Source: Mimachlamys varia
Lineage: Eukaryota; Mollusca; Bivalvia; Pectinida; Pectinidae
Assembly: GCA_947623455.1 (NCBI GenBank)
Contig: OX392541.1
Span: 8,684,719 to 8,748,718 of the forward strand
DNA length: 64,000 nt
Direction: 5' to 3'
Position 1 is the first letter of the stretch. Each line of letters begins with the position of its first letter. The translations under genes were made by a program, and so were the position numbers. Shown here piece by piece: positions 10,401 through 21,488 of the stretch. The notes under the pieces are model-generated. The model was not told the DNA's origin, did not search any database, and was given only the letters and a program-made list of their open reading frames with translations.

Positions 10401-11494
10401 TTAGAACTCTTGCCGCCTTGAGTGCGCTGTACAACTGTCAACCCAACAACCAAATATGACGTTCAAAGAAACACCAAACTTGAAGTTTAATATGGTGAAT
10501 AGGAACACCTTATCACATTTTTTTTAATAATGTTATCCGTTTTCATATTTTCTGTTTGTATTTTGTCATCGATCTATCGATGTTGTATTCCCACTTTGGT
10601 ATTCCTTTCGTGTTAACCTGGATGTTTCTCAATCACAATTTACAATCGGCAGTCGAAGTCCGTCACGGAAACGATCATCTAATGTACAGTAATGCCTTTT
10701 TAATATTGCAAAGCAAGCGTTGAGTGCTAAGTTAATGACGTTTTAGCTTTTTAACACGCTGACAAACATCGTAAAGCCATGTCAATATAAGTTTTTAGTA
10801 AACCGTGCTATCTGATCATAACACTATTTGCTTAAGTATTCAGTTCCAAGTCATTTCTGGCGCCATTACCAAATACCATTTCCGTTCCGCTTACTCTAAA
10901 TAATCCTAATGTACCGACTCATATTGCTGCTTTGAAAGCCTGACACAAACATATAATACACGCGACTATTTACAAACCAGAAGCTGTTGCAGCAGCTTAC
11001 AAGAGTAATTAGAGCTTATCACGTCACGACATCAAATTAATACTCGGACGGAAATTCCAGATACGTCACTTGAGTTGATATTGTCTCCTTAGAGAAAAGG
11101 TACCATAGACATGCGTCTAACAGTGGTTGGAATGACTCATTACTCAATTCACTTATTTATTATAACCTGGAGTAATATAGATCTGATTTTCCGAAGGGCA
11201 ATTTTCTATTTAATCTTGATAAACCTCCAACCATCTCATCAAACCTGTTTCATTTAATTTATTACACCGGTTTACCTTTGAATGTCGCATAACATTATGC
11301 TGGCCATGGGTTAACAGACATGTGCAACCAATTGTAGAATTTTAACTTATTTTACAGAATGTAAACCAACAAAACGGTGAATATATAAAATTAAATAGCA
11401 AAGTACATGGAACCACTTTGTAATCAATATCACATCTAAACTGGAGATCGCTAATCGGATTTTGGTTTAGTTTGAGTGTTTTAACGTCGTATTA
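10401..11494. other. No gene recognised
   Basis: About 1.1 kb of AT-rich unique-looking sequence with only short frames. Nothing diagnostic is seen on either strand. Confidence 0.4.
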
Positions 11495-12229
11495 ACAGCT
11501 GCGGTCATTGACCTTTATCGCCGCTTTACTTAACACTAAAATAATTTTCCAATGACATGTCATCTTGCAGCAAATCTTTTCGACTGCTGACAAACAAAAT
11601 AACAACACAAAGATTCGAGAGATGCAGGTTGATCAGAACTATGGGCAAGTTTTATGATCGTCATCATGAAATATTCTGTATCTTTTAAGTGATATGAAAT
11701 TGGACGTCTTTGAGTATGCTCATTAGTGTGTTTACTTGTTGTGATTGACACTGATACTCGGTTCTCATTTTGAGAACTTTATGTTTACATGGACGTGACA
11801 AAGATTTACATGGCGGGTGTCGTCGATGAAGCAGAAGACGCTTACTCTCCCGGAACACCAGGTCTTATTATCTTGTACTTTTACAAGAGTCTTCGTGAAA
11901 ATCTTTCCTTTGTTCATATTTTGCCCCTGGTTTAATCGACATCGAGTTTGGATTATGATTTTGTTAACGCTTCGGTATTCTCTTATTTATTTTCGTCACA
12001 TTATTTCACATTAACTTTTTGATGACGGAATTACTCAGCGGACAAATGCGATTATGCGAGCTTTGTCGCCTCAAAAATTCACATTCAAGATTCTGACAGT
12101 AGTAATTTGATTGGGTTATGCAAAAGGTCATCGGGACGTGACCCCCTGTGGGATTTTCGCGGATCTTAACGCAGCAGTGAGAAGTTTACGGAACGGCGCG
12201 GAGACCAAGATATGATTTTAATCAGATTG
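11495..12229. mobile_element. MITE family M1 split by an R1 insertion
   Basis: The left part (11495-11584) ends at CTTGCAGCAAATCTTTTCG. The right part resumes at 11992 with TTTTCGTCACATTATTTCAC and continues to the proper right end ATTTTAATCAGATTG at 12229. Comparison with intact copies shows the two halves are contiguous apart from the inserted R1. Confidence 0.75.
11585..11991 (-). repeat. Interspersed repeat R1 nested in an M1 MITE
   Basis: A near full-length R1 copy on the minus strand, from GATTCGAGAGATGCAGGTTG to CTTCGGTATTCTCTTATTT. A TTTTCG string is present at both junctions and occurs once (as ATTTCG) in intact M1, which suggests a target-site duplication of about 6 bp. Confidence 0.75.
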
Positions 12230-12345
12230 AAAACCCTCCATCTTCATATCACTTAAGGATACAGATTTTTTTTTTTCAATTAGACAAAGATGGCGACCAT
12301 AAAACTTGCCCATAGTTCGGATCAACCTGCCTCTCTCGTGAGTAT
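12230..12345 (+). repeat. Interspersed repeat R1, 3' part
   Basis: It carries CCTCCATCTTCATATCACTT and AAGATGGCGACCATAAAACT, the last 110 bp of R1, joined directly to the M1 right end. Confidence 0.65.
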
Positions 12346-12822
12346 ATTACGGTTATATTTTAAGAAATACCAGATGGATAAATCATTTTGAACTGATCAT
12401 AAAAACAAAACTCCCGACAAAGAGACATTCCAACTATTATTAATTTTCAAAGGACGAAGTTTTAAGTACATAAATGAAAGTTAAAATAGGAAGGGAAAAG
12501 ATCCCTCTTTCTAAGAATGAATGAACAATCATCAATGATGGGCGCCAATATCCCTCTTTGGATAAACGGATGAATTGAACAGTGTATATCTGACAAGAAA
12601 TTTCGTTAATAGAAAATTCATCTACTAACGTAAACAATTCAAAATTACCAATACAATAATCCACAACACTCGTGTTTTACAGGTTAATTTACCGACTCCT
12701 CTATCTTTACCGATGCGTCCATTTAAAAAATGTCATAGGTACAAGGATTTCTTCAAAGTTATGTACATATATTTACACCTCTCCCTTCTTGAGCTTAGTA
12801 AACTGTGACTGCGAATAAATTA

Positions 12823-13501
12823 CCGTATACGCAATGAAAAAAGGCTCGGCGGATGGATATTTCTTCAAATATGGCGTCATTCCCGCTTCAGAACAATAAC
12901 TATTCGCTGACGGTCATTGCTTCTATCCTTCAAGATTTTGAATCATGGAATCCATTCTGTCTGATTATACAACAATCTGAATCTGGCAAACTTTTGATTC
13001 CAATGATGCACATTCGAAATTCTTTGACGGTAACGCAAACATGGCGGCGCCCTGCAGTTGTGACGTCCGATGTCGGACCGCGTCACAACCATATCACTGT
13101 GTCAATGCGTGAACATAACAACCGTTATAAATAAAGAAATAAATTCGAAATGCTAGTAATACTATTTAATACCAAAATTTACAAATGATGTAATGACGAA
13201 AAATAGTGTTGTTCACTGTGTATTTTCTAAACTTACCAATATATTGATGAAATTCGATGGGACTATATTATCTTAGCAACCACGGCCATCGTAGTAACCA
13301 TCTTAGCAACCCGCTTCAAATATTTTTTTTCTTTGTATAGCATTTAAAAATTAATAATGATGTAAATATAAGGATTGTACCTCATTTTGACTGCGTATAC
13401 GGTAGTATGCCCTGAGTTGGCAACGAACATATTTACTATGGAGCGCTAACGCGCACCATAGAATATGTTTGTTGCCAACTTATTTTTTCATTGCGTATAC
13501 G
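12823..13501. repeat. Element bounded by CGTATACGCAATG inverted ends
   Basis: CGTATACGCAATGAAAAAA at about 12824-12842 is inverted exactly at 13483-13501. The span holds an open frame (12853-13134 plus) that I do not recognise, and overlaps the perfect foldback at 13368-13603, whose arms also contain the GTATACGCA core. Confidence 0.5.
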
Positions 13502-13603
13502 AACATATTCTATGGTGCGCGTTAGCGCTCCATAGTAAATATGTTCGTTGCCAACTGCGGGCATACTACCGTATACGCAGTCACAATGAGGTACAATCCT
13601 TAT
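13368..13603. repeat. Near-perfect foldback, arms of 102 bp
   Basis: Left arm 13368-13469 and right arm 13502-13603 are reverse complements with only a few mismatches (around CCTGAG / GCGGGC and one T/C change). The loop is 32 nt. Arms contain GGAGCGCTAACGCGCACC and TACGGTAGTATGCCC. The low divergence implies recent formation or gene-conversion-like correction. The open frames at 13436-13762 in all directions are by-products of this palindrome. Confidence 0.88.
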
Positions 13604-13990
13604 CTGAACTATCAGTATCGTCATCAACAATATCTAAAATCAGGCGAATATCCTATTCTATTGTTAAAATCGCCAAGTAGGCAAGTGTATTTAACATCAT
13701 TTCTGAGGGTCCGTAATTCGTTTTCAACATCCTCAAAACAATCTGTCGAAGAAATACTTTGAATTAGCAGGGGTATATAGATTATACCAAACAACACAAT
13801 GCCTTCAAAGTTAAAAACAGAACTATTAATTTTAATCGGCGACTGGCAATTTCTCGGGGGAGTTGTTGAAAAACTGAGAACTAACGCTTGTCTTTCAGTG
13901 TTACTGGAACTCGTTCCGTGATCATGTCACGGTCATTATATCGCTCAAACCGCTATGATGCCCCTATAGGTCTACGGTCTCTACCGGGTC

Positions 13991-14290
13991 TTAGGCGATG
14001 AACATTGTGGAATCTAATACAGATGTATTATCCGCACGGTCAACATCCAACACATCCTTCATAAATTGTTTTAATATAACTTCAGTGTTCTCACTTTCAG
14101 TTTCCTCGATACCATCAAAAATTAGGTTGTTTTTCATAGATCGAGTCTGTAATTTCAAAAAAAATTCTTTTAGGTTAGCATTTTCTTGCCATTGTATGGT
14201 TTTGATTTTCGAGTTCAAGTACACGGTTTCCAATATCGTGATGGTTCTGTGAACTTTGAACTGTGATTAGCATTCTTAGTTCTCGGATAA
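13991..14290 (-). pseudogene. L1-type retrotransposon ORF1 fragment, frameshifted
   Basis: On the minus strand one frame reads GNRVLELENQNHTMARK (about 14244-14194). A shifted frame continues NLKEFFLKLQTRSMKNNLIF and DGIEETESEN down to about 14000. A coiled coil of 'LExEN' type followed by 'LxxRSMxxNLhFxGIxExxxE' is the junction of coiled coil and RNA-binding domain in L1-like ORF1 proteins. No endonuclease or reverse transcriptase is adjacent. Confidence 0.6.
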
Positions 14291-14390
14291 CGGATAGGAA
14301 GTATCACACAAGGACAGCTGTTCATACAGATACATTGGTTAACTGTATGTGTTATATAATCTTATACACCATTCCGTTCTATAGTCAATC

Positions 14391-14633
14391 TGATTAAAAT
14401 CATATCTTGATCTCCGCGCCGGTCCGTAAAAACTTCTATCTGCTGCGTTAATAGTCCCGAGCAAGTGTTGTTATTTTTCGGTTGGTCCGAAATCCAAGAT
14501 TGCCGCCATCTTGAAAAAACACATTTAAAACTAGGTGGAAGGCACCTGAATTTTATATTATTGTTGGTGAGGTTAAAACCAGATCTGTTGTAAAACGGAG
14601 TGAGAACAAGGAGCTGTATTTTAATCAGATTGT
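14391..14633. mobile_element. Chimeric M1 MITE carrying a piece of Helentron-type repeat
   Basis: The outer ends are AATCTGATTAAAATC on the left ('TTGATCTCCGCGCC' type) and ATTTTAATCAGATTG on the right ('AACGGAGTGAGAACAAGG' type). The interior holds CAAGTGTTGTTATTTTTCGG and AATCCAAGATTGCCGCCATC, which is the core unit of the Helentron-like element at 42287-44916, not the usual M1 interior. Confidence 0.65.
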
Positions 14634-14739
14634 TTTATAGTGTAATTTGGTAATCTGTATATATTTTGTATATATCATTAAACTGTGTTTTGAATTTAGC
14701 TGCTGGTTTCCTTTTTCTTTTATTATCACGAAACACCTG

Positions 14740-15130
14740 ATAATGATCCCGAGATAGTCCCGACCAAGTGTGGTTATTTTTCGGTTTGTCCGAAATCCAA
14801 GATTGCCGCCATCTTGAAAAAACACATTTAAAACTTCTCAAGTTTCACCCGTGGGATTGAACTGAAATGATCCTGAGATGGTCACGATTAAGTGTTGTTA
14901 TTTTTAAACTTCTTTTCCAGTTCAACTGGTGCGATTGAGCTGGAAATTACTTGAAATGATCCAGATATGGTCCCCATTCAACTTCTTCTCAAGCTCCAAT
15001 GGTGCAGTTGGGTAGAAAATTAGTTGGTGTGTTGAGGAAGAGAAACCCGTTAAAGTGTTACTTTCTTGGTTCGAAAGAACTTTGACATGGCAACCTGTGG
15101 CCATTTTGAAACATGATTGTTCAATCACAG
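14740..15130 (+). repeat. Helentron-type core repeats without element ends
   Basis: Two to three degenerate copies of the unit of about 147 bp found at 42350-44100 (TGAACTGAAATGATCCTGAG, AAGTGTTGTTATTTTT, CATCTTGAAAAAACACATTT). No 5' hairpin or CTCTTGTT end was found nearby, so it is a truncated copy. Confidence 0.6.
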
Positions 15131-15752
15131 AGAGTTAACCCCTTTTTATGTAAAACATGAACACAAGTTTATCCGACTATGCATTCCAACAGTTTTCAAC
15201 GAATCTTTGCAGAATATTGTGGGAATGACCAGTTCAATATGATGATGCGCCGCCTCAAGTAACTTTTGCACTTTCGACTTTCTACACAGAGTTATCCCCG
15301 CATTTTAAAGAACGCATTTTGTCCTGCTATGCATTCCCACATGTTTCAATGGATTTTTTAAAATTTGTTTGGATAGCCAGTTAAAAATTGAGCTGTGTCC
15401 TGTGTAATTACTGCATTTTCTACCCGTTAAAAATGTATCTCCCTTTAAATGAACATTGTTCCGTTTGGTCAATCAGCTTTCAACATACACACAGAAAAAT
15501 ATAGATATTCATCGATTTTCATGAAAATTTGCATATATGTACTTCATGAATTGAGTGTACCATGGAAACATCAATTTTGGTTTTGAACAAACAAGCATCA
15601 TGCTTGCATCCATTTCCCGATGAAAGGAACAAAATTGCCGCCAAGGGGCACTTATTCAATCTAAATATAGTTCAATTTTCATGATAATTATGGTTTTGCT
15701 GTTAACATTAAATTTGTGACGTCATAGAGCTTATGTATCTCCCAGTTAATCT

Positions 15753-16119
15753 GTTTAAAATCATATCTTGATCTCCGCCCTGTTCCGTAAACCTCTCTCT
15801 GCTACGTCAAGATCTGAGGACATCCCATAGGGGGTCACGTTCAGGTGACCTTTTTTGCATTAGCCATTTTCAGAATCTGAAATGGGTCGTATTTGTACAT
15901 TTAATCATTTCGTCATCAAAACGTTAATGTGGAATAAGGTGACGAAATGACTTGCTGCAAGCTGACGGCGTCATTTGAAAATTATTTCAGTGCTAATTAA
16001 GTAAAGAGGCGACAAAGGTCATCTGAACGTGACCCCCTATGATCTGTCCTCAGATCTTGATGCAGCAGAGAGAGGTTTACGGAACGGCGCGGAGTTCAAG
16101 ATATGATTTTAATCAGATT
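15753..16119. mobile_element. MITE family M1, best intact copy
   Basis: About 367 bp with matching ends: TCATATCTTGATCTCCG...GTTCCGTAAAC on the left and GTTTACGGAACGGCGCGG...CAAGATATGA on the right. The long terminal inverted repeats (about 100 bp each, imperfect) also include the GGGGTCACGTTCAG / CTGAACGTGACCCC pair. The interior has an inverted TCATTTCGTC / GACGAAATGA. No coding sequence. Confidence 0.85.
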
Positions 16120-16515
16120 GGACCAGAACTAGGTTCCTCGTGTGTGTCCCCATAGGGGAGTTAAAGGTCACTGACATCACCATCAGAACCAGATTTCTCG
16201 TGCGAGTCTTCAAAGGAGAGTTCAATGTCAATTATATCAAGATCAGAAACAAATTTCGCGTGTGAGCACGGTCAACTGACATCACTATTAGAACTCAGTA
16301 AATATTGACATGAAGTCAAAGATGAAAATTACTAATGACGGTAAATATTCGTCTAGTGTCCCACCATTTATAGCTAAATGTATCAAAATAGCGACTAGCC
16401 ATTTAAGTTATCCAATGAAATATTATCAAAATAATAGAAAGTGTTTCACGAGTAAACTTTATGGTGATTGAAAGTCATTTAAACCAAATTGCTTCGATGT
16501 GCTCTGAAACTGAAT
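16120..16515. other. No gene recognised; short diverged tandem at left
   Basis: At 16130-16270 a unit of about 65 bp (CAGAACTAGGTTCCTCGTGT type, with GGAGAGTTCAATGTCA) is repeated about three times with divergence. The remainder is AT-rich with no frame of note. Confidence 0.5.
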
Positions 16516-16907
16516 GTTTAAAGGCCCAATATACGTAACTTTCGGCAAAACTTGAAGCGAAAATCAAGCCTAACAACTTATTATAGTTTATATATTTAGT
16601 TAAGACTGATTTCAGCAATATTCAAGATGAATTCTTTCGCGGTTACCGGTACACCAGCAGTTGAAACACGCTATTTGTAAACACGCGTCCATTTCGAACC
16701 GTCTTCTACCTTTGGTTTGTTGTTGAAGTGGGCCCCACCTGAATTATTTTCAATTCTTTGGTTTTTTTGTCAAGTGTTTCTTGTTAGTTACCGCTCAGGT
16801 TTACTTCGTTTTAGGCTAAGTTTTGCATGGTTATCAACTGGGTTTTTTCAGAATTTTTCAGAATCACGAAAATTTCCCTGAAGTTACGTATATTGGGCCT
16901 TTAAGGT
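16516..16907. mobile_element. MITE family M2 (TTAA-flanked), full-length
   Basis: The ends are TTAAAGGCCCAATATACGTA and TACGTATATTGGGCCTTTAA, an exact terminal inverted repeat of about 24 bp beginning with TTAA. Length is about 390 bp with no coding sequence. TTAA at both borders would suit a piggyBac-type target duplication. A second full copy lies at 57783-58137 and a truncated one at 22407. Confidence 0.8.
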
Positions 16908-18599
16908 GAGCAACACCGGTGACACTACACATTTGCTTCTTTAACACAGTTGTACTAAAAACCTCTCCTTATTAGAATACTAGTTATGATAAATAATATA
17001 ACGGAACAGAAAAACGGCAATTTAAACCAACCACAACGTCAACTTCGTCGTCACAAAAACAGAATCCGTTGCCAAAACTTTTCTAAAACGTAAACACTGA
17101 TTCCACGCTAAACCGGACAGTCATTATTGAAATGTTAGTAAAAAAAAGAAATAGGTAGAAAAAATTAAAACATTCATAATAGTTTTGCCAAGATATTCAA
17201 CAATCCAAATATAGAAATATTGACATCAACTGGCAATCCAAATGAAAATTACAGCTATTTGAATATAGGTGAGTCAAAGAAAGAAACGACGTAATTTTAA
17301 CGTCGTATATCATTTGACGCCATGAAAAATGACGTTGGCATTATGATGCTGACTTACTTTGCCTTTAGACAACATCATAGAGAGTTATGATAGCAAACAA
17401 CATAATAATTTCCAAAGTTTATTTTTCAGACTTTTACAATTGATTCAATATTGTTTTCATTTTGAATACATATATATATAATCTGTAGGTAGCTATAGTA
17501 CTAAAGTAGAGGTTCAGACATTATCACATGTACCGGGGAAAAGTATAGATAATAGTTTACATTTGTATGCGTCAGTTTCTTTTTCATGACCAAAATAACA
17601 ACTTTCTTCCAGTATACATTGTAGTTTAACCGATACTTATGTTATGATAAAGTTTCTGTGTTCAAGAACAAACTTGTCAAATATTATTTTAGCCAACAAA
17701 TAACATACATCTAGCCACCATACCAATGTCTTTAGCCATTCCCTTTACAATCAAAGGGAAATATATCTTCTTCTGGTGTGTACATAATATTACAACATTC
17801 AGTGCATTATAATTATAATGATTATTTTAAAAGAAATGCCCAAGTGACGGAAAGCATGTCCGAATTAGAAACAATCGTGTCTTGACACTTGGGTATGTTG
17901 GGTGATACCGATTATTTAAACATATTTGAAAACAGTCGAGTAAACGAAAATCTGCATTACATTTCCTAAAAAGAACGAAAAACGTTTCTCATGTAACAAA
18001 ACACAGACTTAGGATAGATACTATAATTTTGTATCTTACTGTGACATGGATACTTTAGGATGCAGACAAATTACTGTAACAAGGAGACTTAAGGGTGTAT
18101 ACTACCTTACTAGAACTTGCAAACTGTTCTTCCGTACATTAGGAATATATTTGCGTGTACATCCAGTTCCCATTGATATTTTGTAGACCTAATATTGCAA
18201 TGCATTCACACATATTATTTTACTTTCATTGAATATTTATGAGTTCAGGCGGAATGATATTCTGTACGCATAGAATATGTTCATTTCATATCAGTATACA
18301 GCCACTGTACCTGAACGAGTCTTTTATGAATAAATAAAACAACAGTATTCTAAATGAACAAAATATTATTCCATGGGCAGATGTCAACGTATCAATCTCG
18401 GCGTAAGTAATGATTAAAAGATAAACGTATGTAAAGTTCTAAAAAAAAAAATTTAAAAATCACGATATAACGTACAACCATGTACAGGTATCGTACATTG
18501 TACATAATAGTATATAACACATTCCATAATTGGGCAACAATTTGTGTGTCAACAAATGTGAACGAGATAACAATGCATTCGTGGTTTCTATCAAAATTT
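16908..18599. other. No gene recognised
   Basis: 1.7 kb of AT-rich sequence with a short TA run at 17472-17479. It could include the 3' untranslated region of the minus-strand frame that ends at 18600, but I saw no decisive signal. Confidence 0.4.
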
Positions 18600-19391
18600 T
18601 CAAAAAATTGTTTTCTTCTGCCATCCAGTACACAACCCTATAAATGAGCCATTTCTATCCCAGCAGGCCGGGCAGTAGCATGATGTATTTCGCACCTTGA
18701 TGATATCTTTTGATCCAAACGATACAACTGAGTGGAGCTGGAAAGTACCAACAACAGACTTTGAACTCTTGATTATAGTGTCAAATAAGTTTCTATTTCT
18801 TCCAATTTCTTCTTTTGAGACATATATGTATATAATAGTGGAATTTAACGACGAACCCCAAAGAAAGAAATCATATGCCGATTGTATTTGTGCAGCATCT
18901 CTACAGATTGTATTGTCGGCCATCCTTTTAGCAGTACCGCCTAAACCATCACAGGGCCCCTTTCCGTGCCCTGCTTCGAAATAGTTCCAAGAAGCAAGAA
19001 CATGAAAATGTTCCATGTGGCGACTAAGGATGGCAAATATATACCTGTTACGGTATTGGGATGTAGGAACGTCTGTCCAGTAATGTATATGACTGACATG
19101 TGGTTTTAAAATCTTCACTTCCTCCTGAACTAATTTGTTCAGAAAACTGAAAACTGTTGAGGAATTGTGAGAAAGTTCATTTGAAGTATATATAACATTT
19201 CTATGACGAAGAGTTTCGTTTTCTTTGTAATAAATGACACATGGATGTAAAGTTACAAGTGTTTTGTTAAAATATGAAGACATGACATCTTCCTTTGACA
19301 TACAAGAATAGTTTTCTGCAATATCCATTTGAACAATTACGTGGTCGTCACGTAAAATATCTTTTAACATTTTAATTTGTTTGTACTGCTC
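18600..19391 (-). CDS. Uncharacterised invertebrate protein family with RNase-H-like (transposase-like) motifs, C-terminal part
   Basis: The frame is open from just after a TAG at 19392-19394; the first ATG is at 19370, giving 256 residues. Homology-like sequence (EQYKQIK) continues upstream of that ATG, so the ATG is probably not the true start. Key segments are VIVQMDIAENYS, HIHYWTDVPTSQYRNRY, then WNYFEAGHGKGPCDGLGGTA and a C-terminal CYCPACW. I know this arrangement from many cnidarian, arthropod and mollusc predicted proteins without assigned function. The spaced acidic residues in 'QMDhAEN', 'hWTD..SSQ' and 'HGKGxxDGhGG' look like an RNase-H-fold nuclease, which would suggest a transposon-derived protein. 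No N-terminal exons were located. It may be the last exon of a spliced gene or a decayed copy. Confidence 0.6.
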   Translation of the reverse strand, partial: EQYKQIKMLKDILRDDHVIVQMDIAENYSCMSKEDVMSSYFNKTLVTLHPCVIYYKENETLRHRNVIYTSNELSHNSSTVFSFLNKLVQEEVKILKPHVSHIHYWTDVPTSQYRNRYIFAILSRHMEHFHVLASWNYFEAGHGKGPCDGLGGTAKRMADNTICRDAAQIQSAYDFFLWGSSLNSTIIYIYVSKEEIGRNRNLFDTIIKSSKSVVGTFQLHSVVSFGSKDIIKVRNTSCYCPACWDRNGSFIGLCTGWQKKTIF

Positions 19392-20814
19392 CTATACTCT
19401 TTCTACATGGTTTTTTAAAGTTCAAACATTCAGTTGCAAAGACAGATTTAAATCAATTTACATTTTCTTCTTCACTCACTTCAGATCATATTTCACTTTT
19501 TACAACGCATGCCGCGATGTCGCCCGTATATGTCGTTCTGTTATTGATTGTTTCTGAAAGTACGTAAAACGCCTAATTATGCCAAAACACCAATTTAGCT
19601 TTTTGTTTTTTGTCATTTTTGCAAATAGATATGTCACATTGAAAGAATAAAATGAAAAAAAAATGAATTTCATTTTTATCTGGAAAAAATGCTTGTAAAA
19701 TCTAGCTATGCAATTGTGACATTTATCTTGGCTGCAAAAGAGCCCTTTCCATGCCTATTTTACCCGTAAATTGAAGTAAAATACGAAAATGATGTGACCG
19801 ATTAAAAATTCCTGTCAGGAATCACAAATTCTAAACAAAATCATATCAAAATGAAAGTTAACCGCTAGTTTTTTTTAAAAGATTTTTGATGACAACGGCG
19901 ATAAATGTCATTTGTCCGGTTTAGCGTGATATAATGTTGTGCCTTGGTGAAGTACACACATTTATATGGATTTGAAAATAGGTAGGTAAAAACCGCAAAC
20001 GTAATTTTCGAATCAGTTAAATATTGAGTTTCATCCAACGTCAAGCTAGCATTGGTTTTCATACCTTCTTAAACTGTTGCATCGTATTCAGCCGCCATTT
20101 AACAAACAGCAACAAAATCATTGGCACGACTGGTTTTGAATGCCAAAACACGTAGGTTTTTCTTCAATAGTTTTTTTTCTGACTGTACAACAATTAGTAT
20201 TAAGCACCCAGATGAATAGCGTATTTACTCGAATCCGAATCGTGATACTATTTAAGTCATGAAAATATTCAATATGCTGAATATTAGCGAAAGTTTACAC
20301 ACAGTTGTGCAACGAAGCGTTGTTTGTCCGCCATTTTGTCTTGGTATACGAAATTCAACCCCGTGTCATACGATTTAGGTTGAACCCCCTGGTATTGTGG
20401 AAATCAAACCTTCATTGGAACTGAATGATTATCGATGATGTATGCTTTTGAGGAAAACATTCAACAAAGATAATAGGAATCAACTGATGGTAATATCAAC
20501 CAATGCCACAGAACAGTATCTTTTTTACAAAATATACTAATTTTAAAATTTTAGAGAACAAATAACTTGGCATTGAAAATATATAGCTATGAATAGTTCC
20601 AGAATACTACATTAACGGTAGGCATTACTTGTTATACCTACATTGTACACTTACTATAATAATTATAGCATTAACGGTAGGCACTTGTAATATCTACACT
20701 TACTATAATTATTACATTAACGGTCGGCACTTCATTGCAACACCTACGCTTTGCATCGAACATGGAACGGTTGAAACGTACCGATAACAAATTAAACATG
20801 TAACGCACGGCCAC
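19392..20814. other. No gene recognised; possible upstream region of minus-strand gene
   Basis: On the minus strand an ATGGCGGCTG start-like string occurs at about 20094, but its frame closes after nine codons and I could not connect it to the frame at 19391. At 20612-20720 a unit of about 50 bp (ACATTAACGGTAGGCA, then CTACA and ACTTACTATAAT) is repeated two to three times. Confidence 0.4.
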
Positions 20815-21488
20815 ATGAGTGACGAACACGAACCGGCCCAACAGGACGCGGTCAGGATTCATTCCGGACAAATCGAACACCTTACGGACATGAACGCGCG
20901 CGTGCAGGAAACAATAAGGTAAACGCATGTCGCCAATTCTCGAAAAGTGGCACTGATGACTGCAATAAGACGCAACAGAGAGAGGTTTACGGAACGGCGC
21001 GGAGATCAAGATATGATGTTAATCAAATCGTGCTGACTCCATCGATCTACACAATGTCCTTTGTTTCATTTAAGGTCCGGTTATTGCATGGCGTATGCGT
21101 TCAAGTTTTTTCTACGGGATAGACAACAGATACCTCCCGCACACCTGCATCATAATCAGAGGAATTGCAAACAATGACAGGAGATATACAGGACAAAACG
21201 GACACACACAGAACAACCAACGACTATTCTTGTTCGTCACATTCCGTTTTAATTTGTGTGCATATATGCGCATGCACAAAACTTTCTAACGGATGCACCG
21301 CACATCACCTAACACTAAACGAACGTTTCGAAGATAAAACTTACAGAAAACGAATATTGACGAACATCGCCAGATATACAAAAAATGCCACCCGTTTCAA
21401 GTTCGGAGGCCCAGTCAGGTCAAGTCTGACAGTGGCTTTAAAGGATGGGGATCACAACCAAATCCAAGTTAAACAATTAGCGGTTTAG
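20815..21488 (+). other. Unassigned short hydrophilic frames
   Basis: A 35-codon frame starts ATG at 20815 (MSDEHEPAQQDAVRIHSGQI, then a helical stretch to QETIR) and reaches a possible donor AAG/GTAAAC at 20918. A second basic frame closes at 21488 (FEDKTYRKRILTNIARYTK, then RFKFGGPVRSSL). Local GC is higher than in the flanks, as in coding sequence. An M1 end lies between the two. I do not recognise either; they may be remains of one retroelement or gene. Confidence 0.25.
20945..21030. mobile_element. MITE family M1, solo right end
   Basis: GACGCAACAGAGAGAGGTTT, then CGGAACGGCGCGGAGATCAA and GATATGATGTTAATCAAATC: the terminal 85 bp only. Confidence 0.7.

Noticed and set aside
12853..13134. 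93-codon plus frame
   Set aside because: No recognisable motif, no splice context, and it lies inside an inverted-repeat-bounded element. Kept only as part of that repeat.
13436..13762. Overlapping plus and minus frames around the palindrome
   Set aside because: They mirror each other across the foldback arms and lack coding features.
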